A program made the translations under genes and the position numbers. Below are positions 25,484-34,769 of a DNA stretch of 64,000 bases, piece by piece. Numbering within the stretch: position 1 is the stretch's first letter; every line of letters starts with the position of its first letter. The notes below the pieces were generated by a model. That model was not told the DNA's origin. It saw only the letters and a program-made list of their open reading frames with translations, and did no database searches. The stretch is taken from the NCBI GenBank assembly GCA_963841205.1, contig CAWJCH010000010.1, positions 1 to 64,000 on the forward strand, given 5' to 3'. Source of the DNA: CAWAWP01 sp963841205 (GTDB lineage: Bacteria > Chloroflexota > Ktedonobacteria > Ktedonobacterales > JADMIN01).

Positions 25484-27176
25484 CTACGAGCCCCGCGAAG
25501 GGGTACTGGTGGGTAGGGTCGTATGGGTGGGAACCACGATCGGCCTCGGCGCAGGCTGGGCGAGCAGATGCTCGACGGCGAACACCATCCCCGCGACGGC
25601 GATCACGATGATCGCCAACACGAGGATGAAGACGACCAGGCTGACGGCCCGCGGCGGCCGCTTAAAGCGGCGCGGTTTGGGCAGCGGACGCCCCGCCTCG
25701 CGCACCACCGGACGTTCGCCGCTGAGGCCGAGCGCGAGGCGCGTCAGTTCCATCGGATCGTCTTCGATCCAGTACTCCTGCGGCACGCGCGTGTCGACCC
25801 CGGCGATGCTCGGCACGCGCCTCGGCGACGAGCGAGACGGTGCAACCGGAGGCAACCGGGGCAACCGGGGCAACCGGCAGCGGCGGATGCAACGGCCCCG
25901 CATGAGGCGCGGGCGACGGCACGGGCGATATGACCGCCGCGCCGTCGCCGTCTGTCGGCAGCGGCACCGACCACGACGAGGCCTGCGCCGAAAGCGGCAC
26001 GGACGACGGCAGCGGCACGGACGACGGCAGCGCGGAACGCGGTCGCGTCGGCGCCGACGGGTATCCGAAGAGCAAGCCCTCCGTGACGCCAGCCTCACCC
26101 ACTCCCTCTGTCGCGGGCGCAGTCGTCATCGTGGAGTCGAGCGCATCCGTCGGTGCTCCCTCGTCACCTGCAGCCCCGGCCGGCGCGAGATCGACCTGCG
26201 GCGCCAGCGTCTCCCTCGACGATCGGCGTCGGCTCACCCGCGAGCCAATCCGTCTCGAAAGAGACGCTCATCGGTAGCGGACGGTGCATCATCTTCGTCG
26301 GACGATGCGACATTTCCGTCAGACGGCGCATCATCCGACTCGGCAGCGACCAGCTCCGACGCGTCCGGCTCCCCAAGCGTCTCCGCTTCATCGCCAGCAG
26401 CCGGCGCCTCGCCTTCGATCTCGTGCGCTCCGTCTGACGGCCCCGCAGGCTCCTCGGCAACGCCCGCGGAAACCTCGTGCCGGCGCCTGGGGAGCAGCAT
26501 CACGCGGCGACACAGCCACGTCTGAAACCTCTGCCGTCTCGGCGGCCAGCGCAGCCTCGTCCGGCTGCACATGCCACCTATCGGGAATCAGCGTCACGTC
26601 GTCGAATTGCTGCGCCTCGTCTTCGTCCGCCGCCGGCTCGGGTGATGGCACGACCTCGGGTGCGACCTCGGCTGCGGGCGCCTCCTCACTCGCCCGCGCC
26701 TCCTCGGTCTCCTCTAGTGCAAGCGACTCCGCTGCAAGCGACTCCGCGTCGCGCTCGATTGATTCGCTCACCGCAACGGAGCCGGCAGGTTCCTGCTCCG
26801 CGCCGTCCTCGCTCGCTGCCGGATCGGGCGCCTCCATCACACCATCCGCCGCATCGAGAGTCTCGGTGGGCGGCGCAGGCGGCTCGACGTCGGACGCCGG
26901 CGCAGAAAGCGCAACGTCATCGGGTGAGGGGACGTCGACGCGCTGCGGAGTGGCCTCATCAGTCGCGAGCGGCGTGCTGGTCGGCGCGGCTACCACTGCA
27001 CGATGCGGCATCGTATCCGCCAACTCATCAACGGCATCGACGGCCGGTTCCGCCCATGGTTCGCGCGCTGCGCGCGGCGCATCCTGGCCCAAGATCGCTG
27101 GCTCGTCAGCGGGCGCAGCGACGTCCACGCGCGTGCCGGGGCCGCGATCCTCCGAGTCTCCCTGTGCGTCGGGCAT
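25484..27176 (-). CDS. Acidic low-complexity membrane-anchored protein, three apparent frameshifts
   Basis: Four overlapping open frames on the minus strand join into one protein of about 560 residues, with frame changes near 26470, 26240 and 25830. The N-terminal ~450 residues are Ala/Pro/Glu/Asp-rich and probably disordered. Near the C-terminus is a conserved-looking stretch (PQEYWIEDDPMELTRLALG), a basic patch (PKPRRFKRPPRAV), one membrane helix (SLVVFILVLAIIVIAVAGM) and a Pro/Thr-rich tail of about 30 residues. The topology suggests a large cytoplasmic acidic domain. Short tandem repeats (18-bp unit twice at 25993-26028; a 9-bp unit near 25851-25880) lie inside. I do not recognise the family. 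The frameshifts may be sequence errors. Confidence 0.55.
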
Positions 27177-27532
27177 GGCATCCTGCTCTCTCTGCTAGCG
27201 CCGGCGAGCTGCCATCCGCACCATGTCCTGCTCTCACCAGCATCCTGCCGCTAAAATACCATACTCCTTTATGGGGCGCTAAGCCCTCAACCACACCGTA
27301 CCCTCCGAAAATGCGCACGAGCCGTGCCGTGGCGGAAGGCCACATTCTCGCGACAGTTGCTCATCGCAAAGACGGTTAGTTACCCCGAAATCTCATGAAA
27401 CCAGAAGGACGAAAGTGCTACTCGCGTCCCCGGTTCTCCGCTCTCAAGGCCACCTCTCCACAGCCCTGTGTGAGCTCTGCGTCCTCCGTGGTGAAATCTC
27501 CGCCTCCTCCGCGTTCAATCTCTCCGCCTCTC
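27177..27532. other. Intergenic region with dispersed-repeat copy C
   Basis: About 356 bp between psuG and the acidic membrane protein gene. No gene is seen. A copy of the dispersed repeat lies at 27467-27503 in reverse orientation (TCCTCCGTGGTGAAATCTCC on the plus strand). Confidence 0.55.
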
Positions 27533-28459
27533 TCACCCTTCGACAAGCGCAAGAGCGATCTCGGCGGCCACCGCCGAGTTGTGCAGCAGCAGCGCCCGAT
27601 TCGCCGCGATACTCTCGCCGCCCGTCAGCTCCGCGACGCGCGACAGCAGGAATGGCGTGACCTGCTGGCCGCGCACGCGCTGTTCCTCCGCCTCGCGCAG
27701 CGCCTGATCGATGGCACCCGCGATCTCCGTCGCCGGTATGGCCTGCTCCGCGGGGATCGGGCAGGTGACGAGGATGCCGCCGCCGAGGCCGCTCTCCCAT
27801 TGCGCGTGGGCGATCGCCGCCACTGCCCGTGGCGAATCCGCGCGATGCGGCACGCGCAGCCCACTCTCACGGCTGTAGAACGCCGGCAGCTCGTCCGTGT
27901 CGTAGCCGATTACCGGCACACTCTGCGTCTCCAGGTACTCCAACGTCAGCGGCAGATCGAGGATCGCCTTTGCCCCCGCGCAGACCGTGATCACCGGCGA
28001 GCGCCCCAGCTCGGCGAGATCGGCGGAGATGTCGAAGCTCGTCCCCGCGCCGCGATGTACCCCACCGATGCCCCCTGTGGCGAAGGCGCGAATGCCGGCG
28101 AGCGCGGCACAGGCCAGCGTCCCTGCGACGGTGGTGGCGGCGGTGGCGCGGGCCGCCAGCGCGGGGGCGAGATCGCGCCGGCTCGCCTTCAGCACGCCCT
28201 CCTCAGTCGCCAGCCGCTCGATCTGCGCCTGGTCGAGCCCCACAACGATGCGCCCGTCGAAAACGGCAATGGTCGCCGGCACTGCGCCCCCCTCGCGGAT
28301 CGTCCGCTCCATCGCGCGCGCCACCTCGACGTTCGCCGGATACGGCAGGCCATGCGCGATCACGGTGGATTCGAGCGCGACGACGGCGCGCCCCTCGGCC
28401 AGCGCGGCCCGCACCTCGGGTGCGACGCTGAGATACGGTTGGCTGTTGCTCTCTGGCAT
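27533..28459 (-). CDS. psuG: Pseudouridine-5'-phosphate glycosidase
   Basis: About 308 residues. It reversibly cleaves pseudouridine 5'-phosphate to ribose 5-phosphate and uracil. Conserved segments are VALESTVIAHGLPYP, the phosphate-binding FATGGIGGVHRGA, VCAGAKAILDL, the substrate region GYDTDELPAFY, and ANRALLLHNSAVAAEIA near the end. The start at 28459 (MPESNSQPYL) gives the usual family length; the upstream in-frame Met would add 31 unrelated residues. The partner kinase PsuK is not adjacent. Confidence 0.93.
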   Translation of the reverse strand: MPESNSQPYLSVAPEVRAALAEGRAVVALESTVIAHGLPYPANVEVARAMERTIREGGAVPATIAVFDGRIVVGLDQAQIERLATEEGVLKASRRDLAPALAARATAATTVAGTLACAALAGIRAFATGGIGGVHRGAGTSFDISADLAELGRSPVITVCAGAKAILDLPLTLEYLETQSVPVIGYDTDELPAFYSRESGLRVPHRADSPRAVAAIAHAQWESGLGGGILVTCPIPAEQAIPATEIAGAIDQALREAEEQRVRGQQVTPFLLSRVAELTGGESIAANRALLLHNSAVAAEIALALVEG

Positions 28460-28606
28460 ACGCTCAATTCTCGCGGCTGGCGCAAACAACGAGAGCCGCC
28501 CATGGCGACCCAATAGCGTCCTCAAGTATATCTGCCGCGAGGAAGGCAGCACAACGCGCCGGACTCGCGAGCTGGCGAGATCCGGCGCGATGATGCGCTA
28601 TGTCGA

Positions 28607-28816
28607 CTATTCCATGCGCCCAAGCGCCTTCATCACCGAAGCCGGAGTGTCGAACTGGCCGCCCGGCAGGCCGCGCAGTTTCTCGACCACGTCACCAGGC
28701 GCCTGATTCTCCTGCGCTCGCTGCACCAGCGCATCCTTCGACGCCGGATACTTCGAGCCTTTCAGATGCTTCTGCAATTCGATCGGCGAGAGTTTCTTGC
28801 CGTTGGTATCCGCCAT
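28607..28816 (-). CDS. DUF2795 domain protein
   Basis: A 69-residue protein with the DUF2795 pattern: SPIELQKHLKG, YPASKDALVQRAQ, DVVEKLRGLPGGQFDTPASV. Small proteins of this type are common in soil actinobacteria and Chloroflexota, and their function is unknown. It is a single gene with an AT-rich leader upstream. Confidence 0.8.
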   Translation of the reverse strand: MADTNGKKLSPIELQKHLKGSKYPASKDALVQRAQENQAPGDVVEKLRGLPGGQFDTPASVMKALGRME

Positions 28817-28934
28817 GACGACCCCGACCCTTTCTCATACGCCTATACCCATGCCGCGCAGCACCCGCCCGAGCGGGTCTGACCGCAGGCGTACGCCGCA
28901 AGATAAGGGCCAGGGCCTTCGATGCCATTCGCAC

Positions 28935-29864
28935 TCACTCGTTCAGGTCGCAGTAGTTGAAAGTCGCCCCCGTGATCATCGCCGCCGAGTCTTCATTGAA
29001 GATCGCGGCATGCGCGTTGGCACTGCCCCAAGGTGAACCATAGACGAACATCCCCGTCGGATGGTTGACGTACGGGCCGCTCGTGCCCCAGTTATGCGTC
29101 TCCCACTTCGGTCCCCCCGCGTTCGACAGCCCATCCGAGAGTGTCGTGTAGTCACCCACGGTATTGGCCGCGGTCGAGTGCTGCTGGTAGCAGACGGTGC
29201 CCATCGGGAAGGTCAGGCTGACGTTGAACATCTCGCCTACCTGCATGGCAGCGCCGTCTTCGTTGAAGATTGCCCACCGACTGCCCGTGTACCAGACCCC
29301 AATGGGATGATTGTTGTACATGAAGGTACTGCCGTATACCGGGGTTACATAGACACTCGCAGTCGGATTGTTATTCAGCAGCGCGTTGTCCAGCGTCATG
29401 TAGTCGCCCACGATGTTGCCCGCGGCAGCCGTGGCGACATAGACGCTGCTGCTCGGCGATTGCGCCACGAAGCTGAAGCTCGCCCCTACGGGGATCGGCG
29501 AGCCGTCCTGATTGAAGATGGTCCACCGGCTCCCGTTGTACCAGACGCCGATGTTGTGATTGTTATAAACCCCTGCGCTGCCTTGAGGGCTATTCCAGAA
29601 CGACGTGACCATCAGGACCGCGTTCGGCGTGTAGTTAGTGTACGGATTGTCCAGAATCGTATAATCGCCCGCAGAGTTGCTGGCGCTCGCTTTATGAACA
29701 TACGCAACCAAGCCGCCATCCGCATAACACGTAGGACAATTGAGCGGGCGTGCAGGCGACGCTGCCCGCGCCTGCGCGACCGGCACCGTCGTCGCGGCCA
29801 CCAGCAACAACAGCGCGCTCGCGACGACGTTGGCAAGGGTGCGACGGAAGGGGTTCTTGTGCAT
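28935..29864 (-). CDS. Secreted protein with three ~80-residue repeats (DUF7452-like)
   Basis: About 309 residues with a classical signal peptide (NVVASALLLLVAATTVPVAQARA). The mature part holds three repeats, each with VGDYTxLDN near its start and a YNNHxIGVWYxGSRWxIFN core followed by an Asp-Gly and a hydrophobic strand (the last copy diverged). Such repeats occur in surface proteins of Chloroflexota. A role in adhesion or sensing is possible, but not shown. The ATG at 29864 is supported by AAAGGAAAGTGG upstream. Confidence 0.8.
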   Translation of the reverse strand: MHKNPFRRTLANVVASALLLLVAATTVPVAQARAASPARPLNCPTCYADGGLVAYVHKASASNSAGDYTILDNPYTNYTPNAVLMVTSFWNSPQGSAGVYNNHNIGVWYNGSRWTIFNQDGSPIPVGASFSFVAQSPSSSVYVATAAAGNIVGDYMTLDNALLNNNPTASVYVTPVYGSTFMYNNHPIGVWYTGSRWAIFNEDGAAMQVGEMFNVSLTFPMGTVCYQQHSTAANTVGDYTTLSDGLSNAGGPKWETHNWGTSGPYVNHPTGMFVYGSPWGSANAHAAIFNEDSAAMITGATFNYCDLNE

Positions 29865-30337
29865 ACCACTTTCCTTTCGGCGGCTCTCGCGCGGACTGTC
29901 CCGCCAAATCGAGCCATCAGGAAGGTAAAGGGGACACACAAGGCAATTGTCACGCAACGCGCGTTGAGGTGTGACGGAAGAGACAACCCGGCGCAGTTCG
30001 TGTCACGCCGAGGGTATCCCCGAGGGAATCCCCGCGTCCGCCTCGCGCCTGCGAAGGGATACCGATGCGGATTTCCTGTGCCGGGCGGGCGTCGCCCCGG
30101 CCTTGATGGCTCTTCTACTGATCCTGCTTAGAGCACAAAACCCGTGACTGGTGGCATCGCACCGCACCACAGCACGCCTGGTTGTTCACACGGAGAGCAG
30201 TACATGCCTGTGGGATGGGCAATGGATGACTTGGACACGGAACAAGTCTATCGCGTAGCCTAGGAAGTCTTGGGTGTGCGTCCCTACGATTCTTCACCTG
30301 AGTCAATACGAGAAGGGCAACTGTGACGGCGGATGTC
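29865..30337. other. Intergenic, no gene seen
   Basis: About 470 bp upstream of the secreted protein gene and downstream of the IS110-family transposase gene. It probably contains the promoter of the former and one end of the insertion sequence, but no convincing elements could be fixed. Confidence 0.4.
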
Positions 30338-30378
30338 GCCCCCTGGCAGGCTCAGGCGGCCTGAGCCTGCCAGGGGGC
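30338..30378. terminator. Perfect 19-bp-stem palindrome at the transposase 3' end
   Basis: Arms at 30338-30356 and 30360-30378 are exact reverse complements (CCCCCTGGCAGGCTCAGG core) with a 3-base loop CGG. It covers the last codons of the IS110-family transposase gene and extends beyond the stop. It could act as a transcription barrier or be a structural end of the element; no U-run follows. Confidence 0.7.
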
Positions 30379-31299
30379 TTGGTGCTTGAGCATGGCATTG
30401 CGGATGGTCAGCAGCTGGTGCATGCAGGCCACCAAGGCGACCTTCTTCGCTTTGCCTGCCGCTAGGAGGCGTTCGTAGAATACCCGGATGACGGGATTAC
30501 AGCGGGTGGCGCGCACTGTCCCCCTGGAGAGCGCAGTGCGAACAGCCCGTCGTCCTCCCCACGCGCTGCGGCGGCCGCGCAGCGTGCCACTGTCGCGGTT
30601 GAGCGGCGCCACGCCGACGAGCGCGGCGATCTGCGCGTGCGAGAGCCGCCCCAGCTCGGGCCGCTCCGCGAGCAAGGTCAGCGACACGATCGGGCCGATG
30701 CCGGGGACGCTCCGCAGGAGGTCCTCGTGCTCGCGCCAGAGTGGGCTAGCGCGCACGCGCTGACGCAGGTCCTCGTCTATTTCCCCCAAGTCCGTCTCGC
30801 GCCAGGCGAGATGCGCCTGGATGCGTGCGCACACCGCCGCCACGCGCGTCGCCCCCAGGCGATTCTCCTCGGCGGTGCGCATCGCCACCACCTCACGCCG
30901 CCGTTCGACGAGCGCCGCCAACGCCTGGGCCGCATCGTCAGGCAGCGGACGGGGAGCGGGGCGGACGGCTTGCCCGAAGTGGGTCAGCGTCTGGGCATCG
31001 AGCCGATCGGTCTTCGCCACGCGCCCGGTCGCGCGGGCAAAGTCGCATACCTGACGGGGATTGACCACCGCAACCGGCAGGCCGGCGATCCCCAGCTCCG
31101 CCACGAGCGGCGCCTCATAGCCACCCGTCGCCTCAACCACGATGATCTGGAGGCGCACGGCCTGCAGCCACCGCACGACTGCAGTGATCCCCGCCGCCTC
31201 ATTGGCCAGATGGCGTTCTTCGCCGGTCGGGCGCACGGCGAGATCCAGCCCCACTTTCGCTACAGCGATCCCCACGACCACGTCCCCTGGCTCGTTCAT
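30352..31299 (-). CDS. IS110-family transposase, first catalytic Asp replaced by Ala
   Basis: About 315 residues. The N-terminal RuvC-like DEDD domain has EATGGYE and KTDRLDAQ, and the C-terminal transposase_20 domain has SVPGIGPIVSLTLLAE and the serine-containing GRRSAWGGRRAVRTAL. The start at 31299 follows GGGAGG. The normal GIDVxK motif reads GIAVAK: the codon for the first catalytic Asp is GCT (Ala). Activity is therefore doubtful. Family members use a bridge RNA from the non-coding end; the region upstream (31300-31533) is a candidate. Confidence 0.85.
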   Translation of the reverse strand: MNEPGDVVVGIAVAKVGLDLAVRPTGEERHLANEAAGITAVVRWLQAVRLQIIVVEATGGYEAPLVAELGIAGLPVAVVNPRQVCDFARATGRVAKTDRLDAQTLTHFGQAVRPAPRPLPDDAAQALAALVERRREVVAMRTAEENRLGATRVAAVCARIQAHLAWRETDLGEIDEDLRQRVRASPLWREHEDLLRSVPGIGPIVSLTLLAERPELGRLSHAQIAALVGVAPLNRDSGTLRGRRSAWGGRRAVRTALSRGTVRATRCNPVIRVFYERLLAAGKAKKVALVACMHQLLTIRNAMLKHQAPWQAQAA

Positions 31300-31533
31300 G
31301 CGTCCTCCCATGCTCTCGCGGGTCACCTACGCTGGCCCGGCCTTGCCGGATACGGGCTCAGCGCATGGCAGGCCCTGGCAACTGTTCGGGCTCATTGGCG
31401 TAAGGGGCGCGACGACCCATGCTCTTCTACGGCCTCAAGGGACCGAGGGACGAACGGCCTATCGCGCCTACTATCACCACAGGGGTCTAACCCCTATCCT
31501 ACCCGACTCCTGAGATACAAGAGGGGCAAGTCC
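31300..31533 (-). ncRNA. Candidate IS110 bridge-RNA region (non-coding end)
   Basis: In IS110-family elements the non-coding end next to the transposase start encodes a structured RNA with target- and donor-binding loops. This 230-bp gap has no gene and includes a small hairpin AGGGGTCTAACCCCT (31481-31495). Element ends cannot be fixed because the family lacks inverted repeats. The call rests on position only. Confidence 0.25.
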
Positions 31534-31818
31534 ATGGCCTGGATTCATGTGCGACTCTCGGTAGCTGATTTCAAGAAATGGAAACCCGTCTTTGACGAGA
31601 CGATGGAGTACAAGCAGAACCACGGCTGGACGCGCTTTTTCGTGTTCGCGGTGGAAGGCGACCGCAATGACGTGATTGTGATGGAGGAATTCGATACGCG
31701 AGAGCATGCTCAAGCTTTCCTCGACTCGGCTTACCTGCGCGAGGCGATGGCCCGCGGGGGCGTGAGCGGGGCACCGGAGATTCTCGTCGTCGAAGAACTC
31801 GAAGAAGGCGCGAGCTAA
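31534..31818 (+). CDS. Dimeric alpha/beta-barrel protein (antibiotic biosynthesis monooxygenase-like)
   Basis: A 94-residue protein (MAWIHVRLSVADFKKWKPVF) with the beta-alpha-beta-beta pattern of the ABM/Dabb superfamily, including VMEEFDTREHAQAFLDS. These small homodimers include monooxygenases and many proteins of unknown role. A strong terminator-like hairpin lies 38 bp downstream, so it is probably monocistronic. Start chosen at the ATG after GAGGGGCAAG. Confidence 0.75.
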   Translation: MAWIHVRLSVADFKKWKPVFDETMEYKQNHGWTRFFVFAVEGDRNDVIVMEEFDTREHAQAFLDSAYLREAMARGGVSGAPEILVVEELEEGAS

Positions 31819-31856
31819 CGGCATGGGTGGGCGTAGACAACTCGCATGATCGTGAA

Positions 31857-31892
31857 ATGAGGCCCCGGACGTGTGCGTGTCCGGGGCCTCAT
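31857..31892 (+). terminator. Intrinsic-terminator-like hairpin
   Basis: ATGAGGCCCCGGAC and GTCCGGGGCCTCAT pair perfectly over 14 bp around an 8-base loop, just after the small ABM-like gene. The U-run is poor (ATAGGG), so efficiency is uncertain. Confidence 0.65.
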
Positions 31893-31933
31893 AGGGTCGC
31901 GCGTTGACGCTACCGGGCCGCGACTTCAGCGCT

Positions 31934-32149
31934 CTATGCAGAGATCAGGAAGAAAATGCAGCCATCCACCTGTCGCGGCTCCCCCTCGCCCCCACAGGGA
32001 AGCTTGGCGGGGGAGTGAGGACCCTTGTCCACCGTCACAAGTAAGAGTCCATCGGGCCAGGGAGCGGCCAAGTCGCTCACCAACGCTGCGGCGCGGCCAG
32101 CCCACTCATCCTCGTGCGAGCGGTGAAGTGCCTCGCGCCGTTGCCTCAT
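31934..32149 (-). CDS. Small hypothetical ORF, doubtful
   Basis: A 71-codon frame starting 8 bp after the stop of the isochorismatase-fold gene on the same strand. The first half (AALVSDLAAPWPDGLLLVTV) looks protein-like, but the second half overlaps a G+C-rich repeat-like sequence (CCCTCGCCCCCACAGGGAAG). It could be the remnant of a longer gene or chance. Confidence 0.25.
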   Translation of the reverse strand: MRQRREALHRSHEDEWAGRAAALVSDLAAPWPDGLLLVTVDKGPHSPAKLPCGGEGEPRQVDGCIFFLISA

Positions 32150-32156
32150 CGAGAGC

Positions 32157-32759
32157 CTAAGCCGTCGCTCCGGCCTCGGTGATGGCCTGGCGCACCTCCT
32201 CCGCCGTCACGACCTGCGCCTGCCGCGGAAACACCTTCCGCATCAGCACGCGATGCACCTCCTCGTCGGCATCGAAGCAGCAGTCCTCCACCACCACGAG
32301 CTCGTAGTCCGCGTCCGCCGCCCACCGCACCGTCGACAACACCACGCCACTGGTCGACACCCCCAGCAGGATGAGCGTCGTCAGCTCGCGCGCGCGCAAT
32401 ACCGTATCCAGGTCCGTCGTGCCGAACGCCCCCACGCGGCGCTTCGTCACGATCACGTCCTCCGGTCTCGGCGCCACCCGCTCGTGAATCGCCGTCCCCG
32501 GCGTCCCCTCGACCAGGCGCCCGCTCCCCCTGATCGCAGCGAACGTCCGCGATCGCCCGCTGACCTCCGGATAACCAGGTCGGAACGCGACCACCACATA
32601 GATAATCGGCAGCCCCGCGTCCCGCGCCGTTGCGAGCACAGCCGACGCGCGATCGAGCAGCGCCTCCGCCGCCTCGCCAGCGCGGCCGACGGTATCGTGC
32701 TGATAATCCATGATCAGCAGCGCGCTATGCCGCGGATCGAGCGTGGTGCTTTCCGCCAT
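32157..32759 (-). CDS. Isochorismatase-fold hydrolase lacking the nucleophilic Cys
   Basis: A 200-residue isochorismatase-family protein. The catalytic Asp is in LLIMDYQHD and the Lys is in VIVTKRRVGAF. The cis-peptide region is LLGVSTSGVVLSTVRWA. Where cysteine hydrolases read GVATxxCVxST this protein has Val, so a Cys-based amidohydrolase mechanism is unlikely. It could act as an isochorismatase-type vinyl ether hydrolase or have another role. It is a single gene. Confidence 0.82.
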   Translation of the reverse strand: MAESTTLDPRHSALLIMDYQHDTVGRAGEAAEALLDRASAVLATARDAGLPIIYVVVAFRPGYPEVSGRSRTFAAIRGSGRLVEGTPGTAIHERVAPRPEDVIVTKRRVGAFGTTDLDTVLRARELTTLILLGVSTSGVVLSTVRWAADADYELVVVEDCCFDADEEVHRVLMRKVFPRQAQVVTAEEVRQAITEAGATA

Positions 32760-33548
32760 CTTCTTCTATCCCTCCGTCTGTCCCATCATGCGCCCATGAG
32801 AACGAGCACACCATCCGTGCCACCCTCAGCGCCGAATAGCGATCATCGTAGCATGCACGTTCCCGCGAACGAGAAGGCTCCCATCACATCGTGCCGCCAA
32901 CCAGCCCCGATTCTCGCGCCACCCGCGGCCCTCAAACGCCTACACCCAGCGAACTTCAACGTGTGGCGTGCGTTAATCCGACGCCGCAGTTCGTGCGGCG
33001 TCGACGATCGCGATCCCGACGGCGAAGGGCCGAGATCGGCGCCGCGAGGGCCGAAACGAGGCCACATCGCGAAAAACACCTCACACCAAACGTTTCAGTG
33101 CCGCGATCCCCGCGACATCCCCGCCGTGCCCTTGCATCCCCGCATGCTACATGCTATACTAGAACATAAGTTCAATATCACCCCTTTTCCTTCCCCTCCG
33201 CCCTTTTCCTCAGGAGCCACGCATGTCCCTCCACCGTTCCTCGCCAGGCGGACACGGCGTCAACAGCGCGATCTCCTCCGCACACGGCCCCTTCCCTCGC
33301 AGGGAAGGCGGGGTCTTCCGCGCGTGGGGCCGTGTCGGGGTTCGGTTCCCTCTTCCCACAACCTCTGCGAAACGTCGCGCTCTTTGCGCCGTTGCGGTGA
33401 ATCTGTCGCTTCCGTCTTCCGCACCTACTGCCCTCAATCCCCATGCATCCTCCCCCAATGCCCCGTTCAAAACGCAAAAGCGGAAGGAATACGGAAATGG
33501 ATCGCCCATTTCGCGCGGATGGTATGCTCCTCGCGGGAGGAGAGCGCC
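32760..33548. other. Long intergenic region upstream of the M20 peptidase gene
   Basis: About 790 bp without a convincing gene. It contains a good sigma-70 promoter (33132-33160) and a diverged relative of the dispersed repeat near 33359-33405 (GCGCTCTTTGCGCCGTTGCG then GTGAATC). It also has a block near 33276-33350 that resembles 19155-19228 (GGCCCCTTCCC ... AAGGCGGGGTC ... GGGTTCGGTTCCC), another small repeat family. Confidence 0.45.
33132..33160 (+). promoter_or_regulatory. Sigma-70-type promoter
   Basis: TTGCAT (33132-33137) and TATACT (33155-33160) with a 17-bp spacer, in an A+T-richer island. It points toward the M20 peptidase gene, though the start codon is about 390 bp away. Confidence 0.5.
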
Positions 33549-34769
33549 ATGAGTGAAAAACGCGAGGCCCCACGGGACAGCGGCGTCTATCGCGATGCGC
33601 CCGCGCTGGCGCTCGCCGCCGCCGGGCATCTGCAACGCGCGCTGCCGGACTACCTGCGCGACCTCGCCGTGCTGGTCACCCTGGAGTCGGGCAGCTACTA
33701 CCGCGACGGTGTGCAGTTCGTCGGCGCCGAGATTCGCCGGCGTGCAAGCGACTGGAGCGCCGCGCTCGACATCAACCCCGGCGGCGAGTATGGCGACAGC
33801 TTCGCCCTCACGCTTCCGGGCCGCGGCTCCGCCTCCGTCGCCCTGCTCTGCCACATGGATACCGTCTTCGACAGGGGCGAGGTCGCCGAAAACCCCTTCC
33901 GCACCGAGGAGACGGAGAGGGGCTTGCGCGCCCGTGGCCCTGGCGTCAGCGACATGAAGGCCGGCATCGTCTCCGCGATCTACGCCATCGACGCGCTGCG
34001 GACGCTCGGCTTCGACGCATTCAGGCGGCTCACCCTCGTCTGCACCTCCGACGAAGAGATCGGCGCGCCGAGCAGCCGCGAGTTCATCGAAAGGATGGCG
34101 ATCGGCGCGGACGCCGTGCTCGTGCTGGAGGCGGGCCGCGAGAACGGCGACATCGTCGGCCAGCGCAAAGTCAGCGGCTTCTTCCAGCTCGCCGTGAGGG
34201 GCCTCCCGGCGCACGCGGGCGTCGAACCGGAGAAGGGGCGCAGCGCCATCCTCACCCTGGCACGGCAGACCGTCGCCCTCCACGCGTTGAACGACTACCC
34301 CGCCGGCAAAACCGTCAACGTTGGCGAGGTCCGCGGCGGCACGCGCCCCAACGTCGTGCCGGAGTACGCCAGCGCCAGCGTCGATCTCCGCGCGCGCACC
34401 CAGCGCGACTTCGAAGAGCTGCTCGCCGCCGTGCGGGTCGCCCTCGACGAGAACGCGCTCGCCGGCACCACCTACGAGTGGACCGCGCCGCCGCGCTCCC
34501 GCCCCGCCTGGGGTCCCGACGCCGGCACCGACGCGCTGGCGACGCGAGCGCAGGCCATCGCCGCCGCGCTCGGCTTCTCCGTCAAGGCCGCGGCCACCGG
34601 CGGCACCTCCGACGGCAACTTCACCGCCGCGCTCGGCATCCCCACGCTGGACGGCCTCGCGCCGATCGGTGGCCTCGATCACAGCCGCGACGAGTACGTC
34701 GACATCGCCTCGATCGTGCCGCGCACCGCCATGCTGGCCGGGCTGATCGCCTCGATCTGCCTGGGGTAA
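33549..34769 (+). CDS. M20 family metallopeptidase (CPG2/ArgE-like)
   Basis: A 406-residue M20/M28-type zinc amidohydrolase. Metal ligands are visible as His in LLCHMDTV, Asp in GPGVSDMKAG, the catalytic Glu-Glu in CTSDEEIG and the late His in IGGLDHSRDEY. The dimerisation domain insert (GQRKVSGFFQLAVRGLPAHA in part) is present. Family members remove N-acyl groups or cleave dipeptides or carboxyl-terminal Glu; the substrate is not predictable. The ATG at 33549 follows GGAGGAG, so the long upstream open frame is ignored. Confidence 0.9.
   Translation: MSEKREAPRDSGVYRDAPALALAAAGHLQRALPDYLRDLAVLVTLESGSYYRDGVQFVGAEIRRRASDWSAALDINPGGEYGDSFALTLPGRGSASVALLCHMDTVFDRGEVAENPFRTEETERGLRARGPGVSDMKAGIVSAIYAIDALRTLGFDAFRRLTLVCTSDEEIGAPSSREFIERMAIGADAVLVLEAGRENGDIVGQRKVSGFFQLAVRGLPAHAGVEPEKGRSAILTLARQTVALHALNDYPAGKTVNVGEVRGGTRPNVVPEYASASVDLRARTQRDFEELLAAVRVALDENALAGTTYEWTAPPRSRPAWGPDAGTDALATRAQAIAAALGFSVKAAATGGTSDGNFTAALGIPTLDGLAPIGGLDHSRDEYVDIASIVPRTAMLAGLIASICLG

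Noticed and set aside
25851..25880. Short GCAACCGGG tandem as a CRISPR-like or phase-variation tract
   Set aside because: The unit is 9 bp and in frame; there are no spacers, and a change in copy number would not shift the frame.
32253..33548. Upstream extension of the M20 peptidase frame
   Set aside because: The extension is Pro/Arg/Ser-rich and unrelated to M20 proteins; a good ribosome binding site precedes the ATG at 33549.
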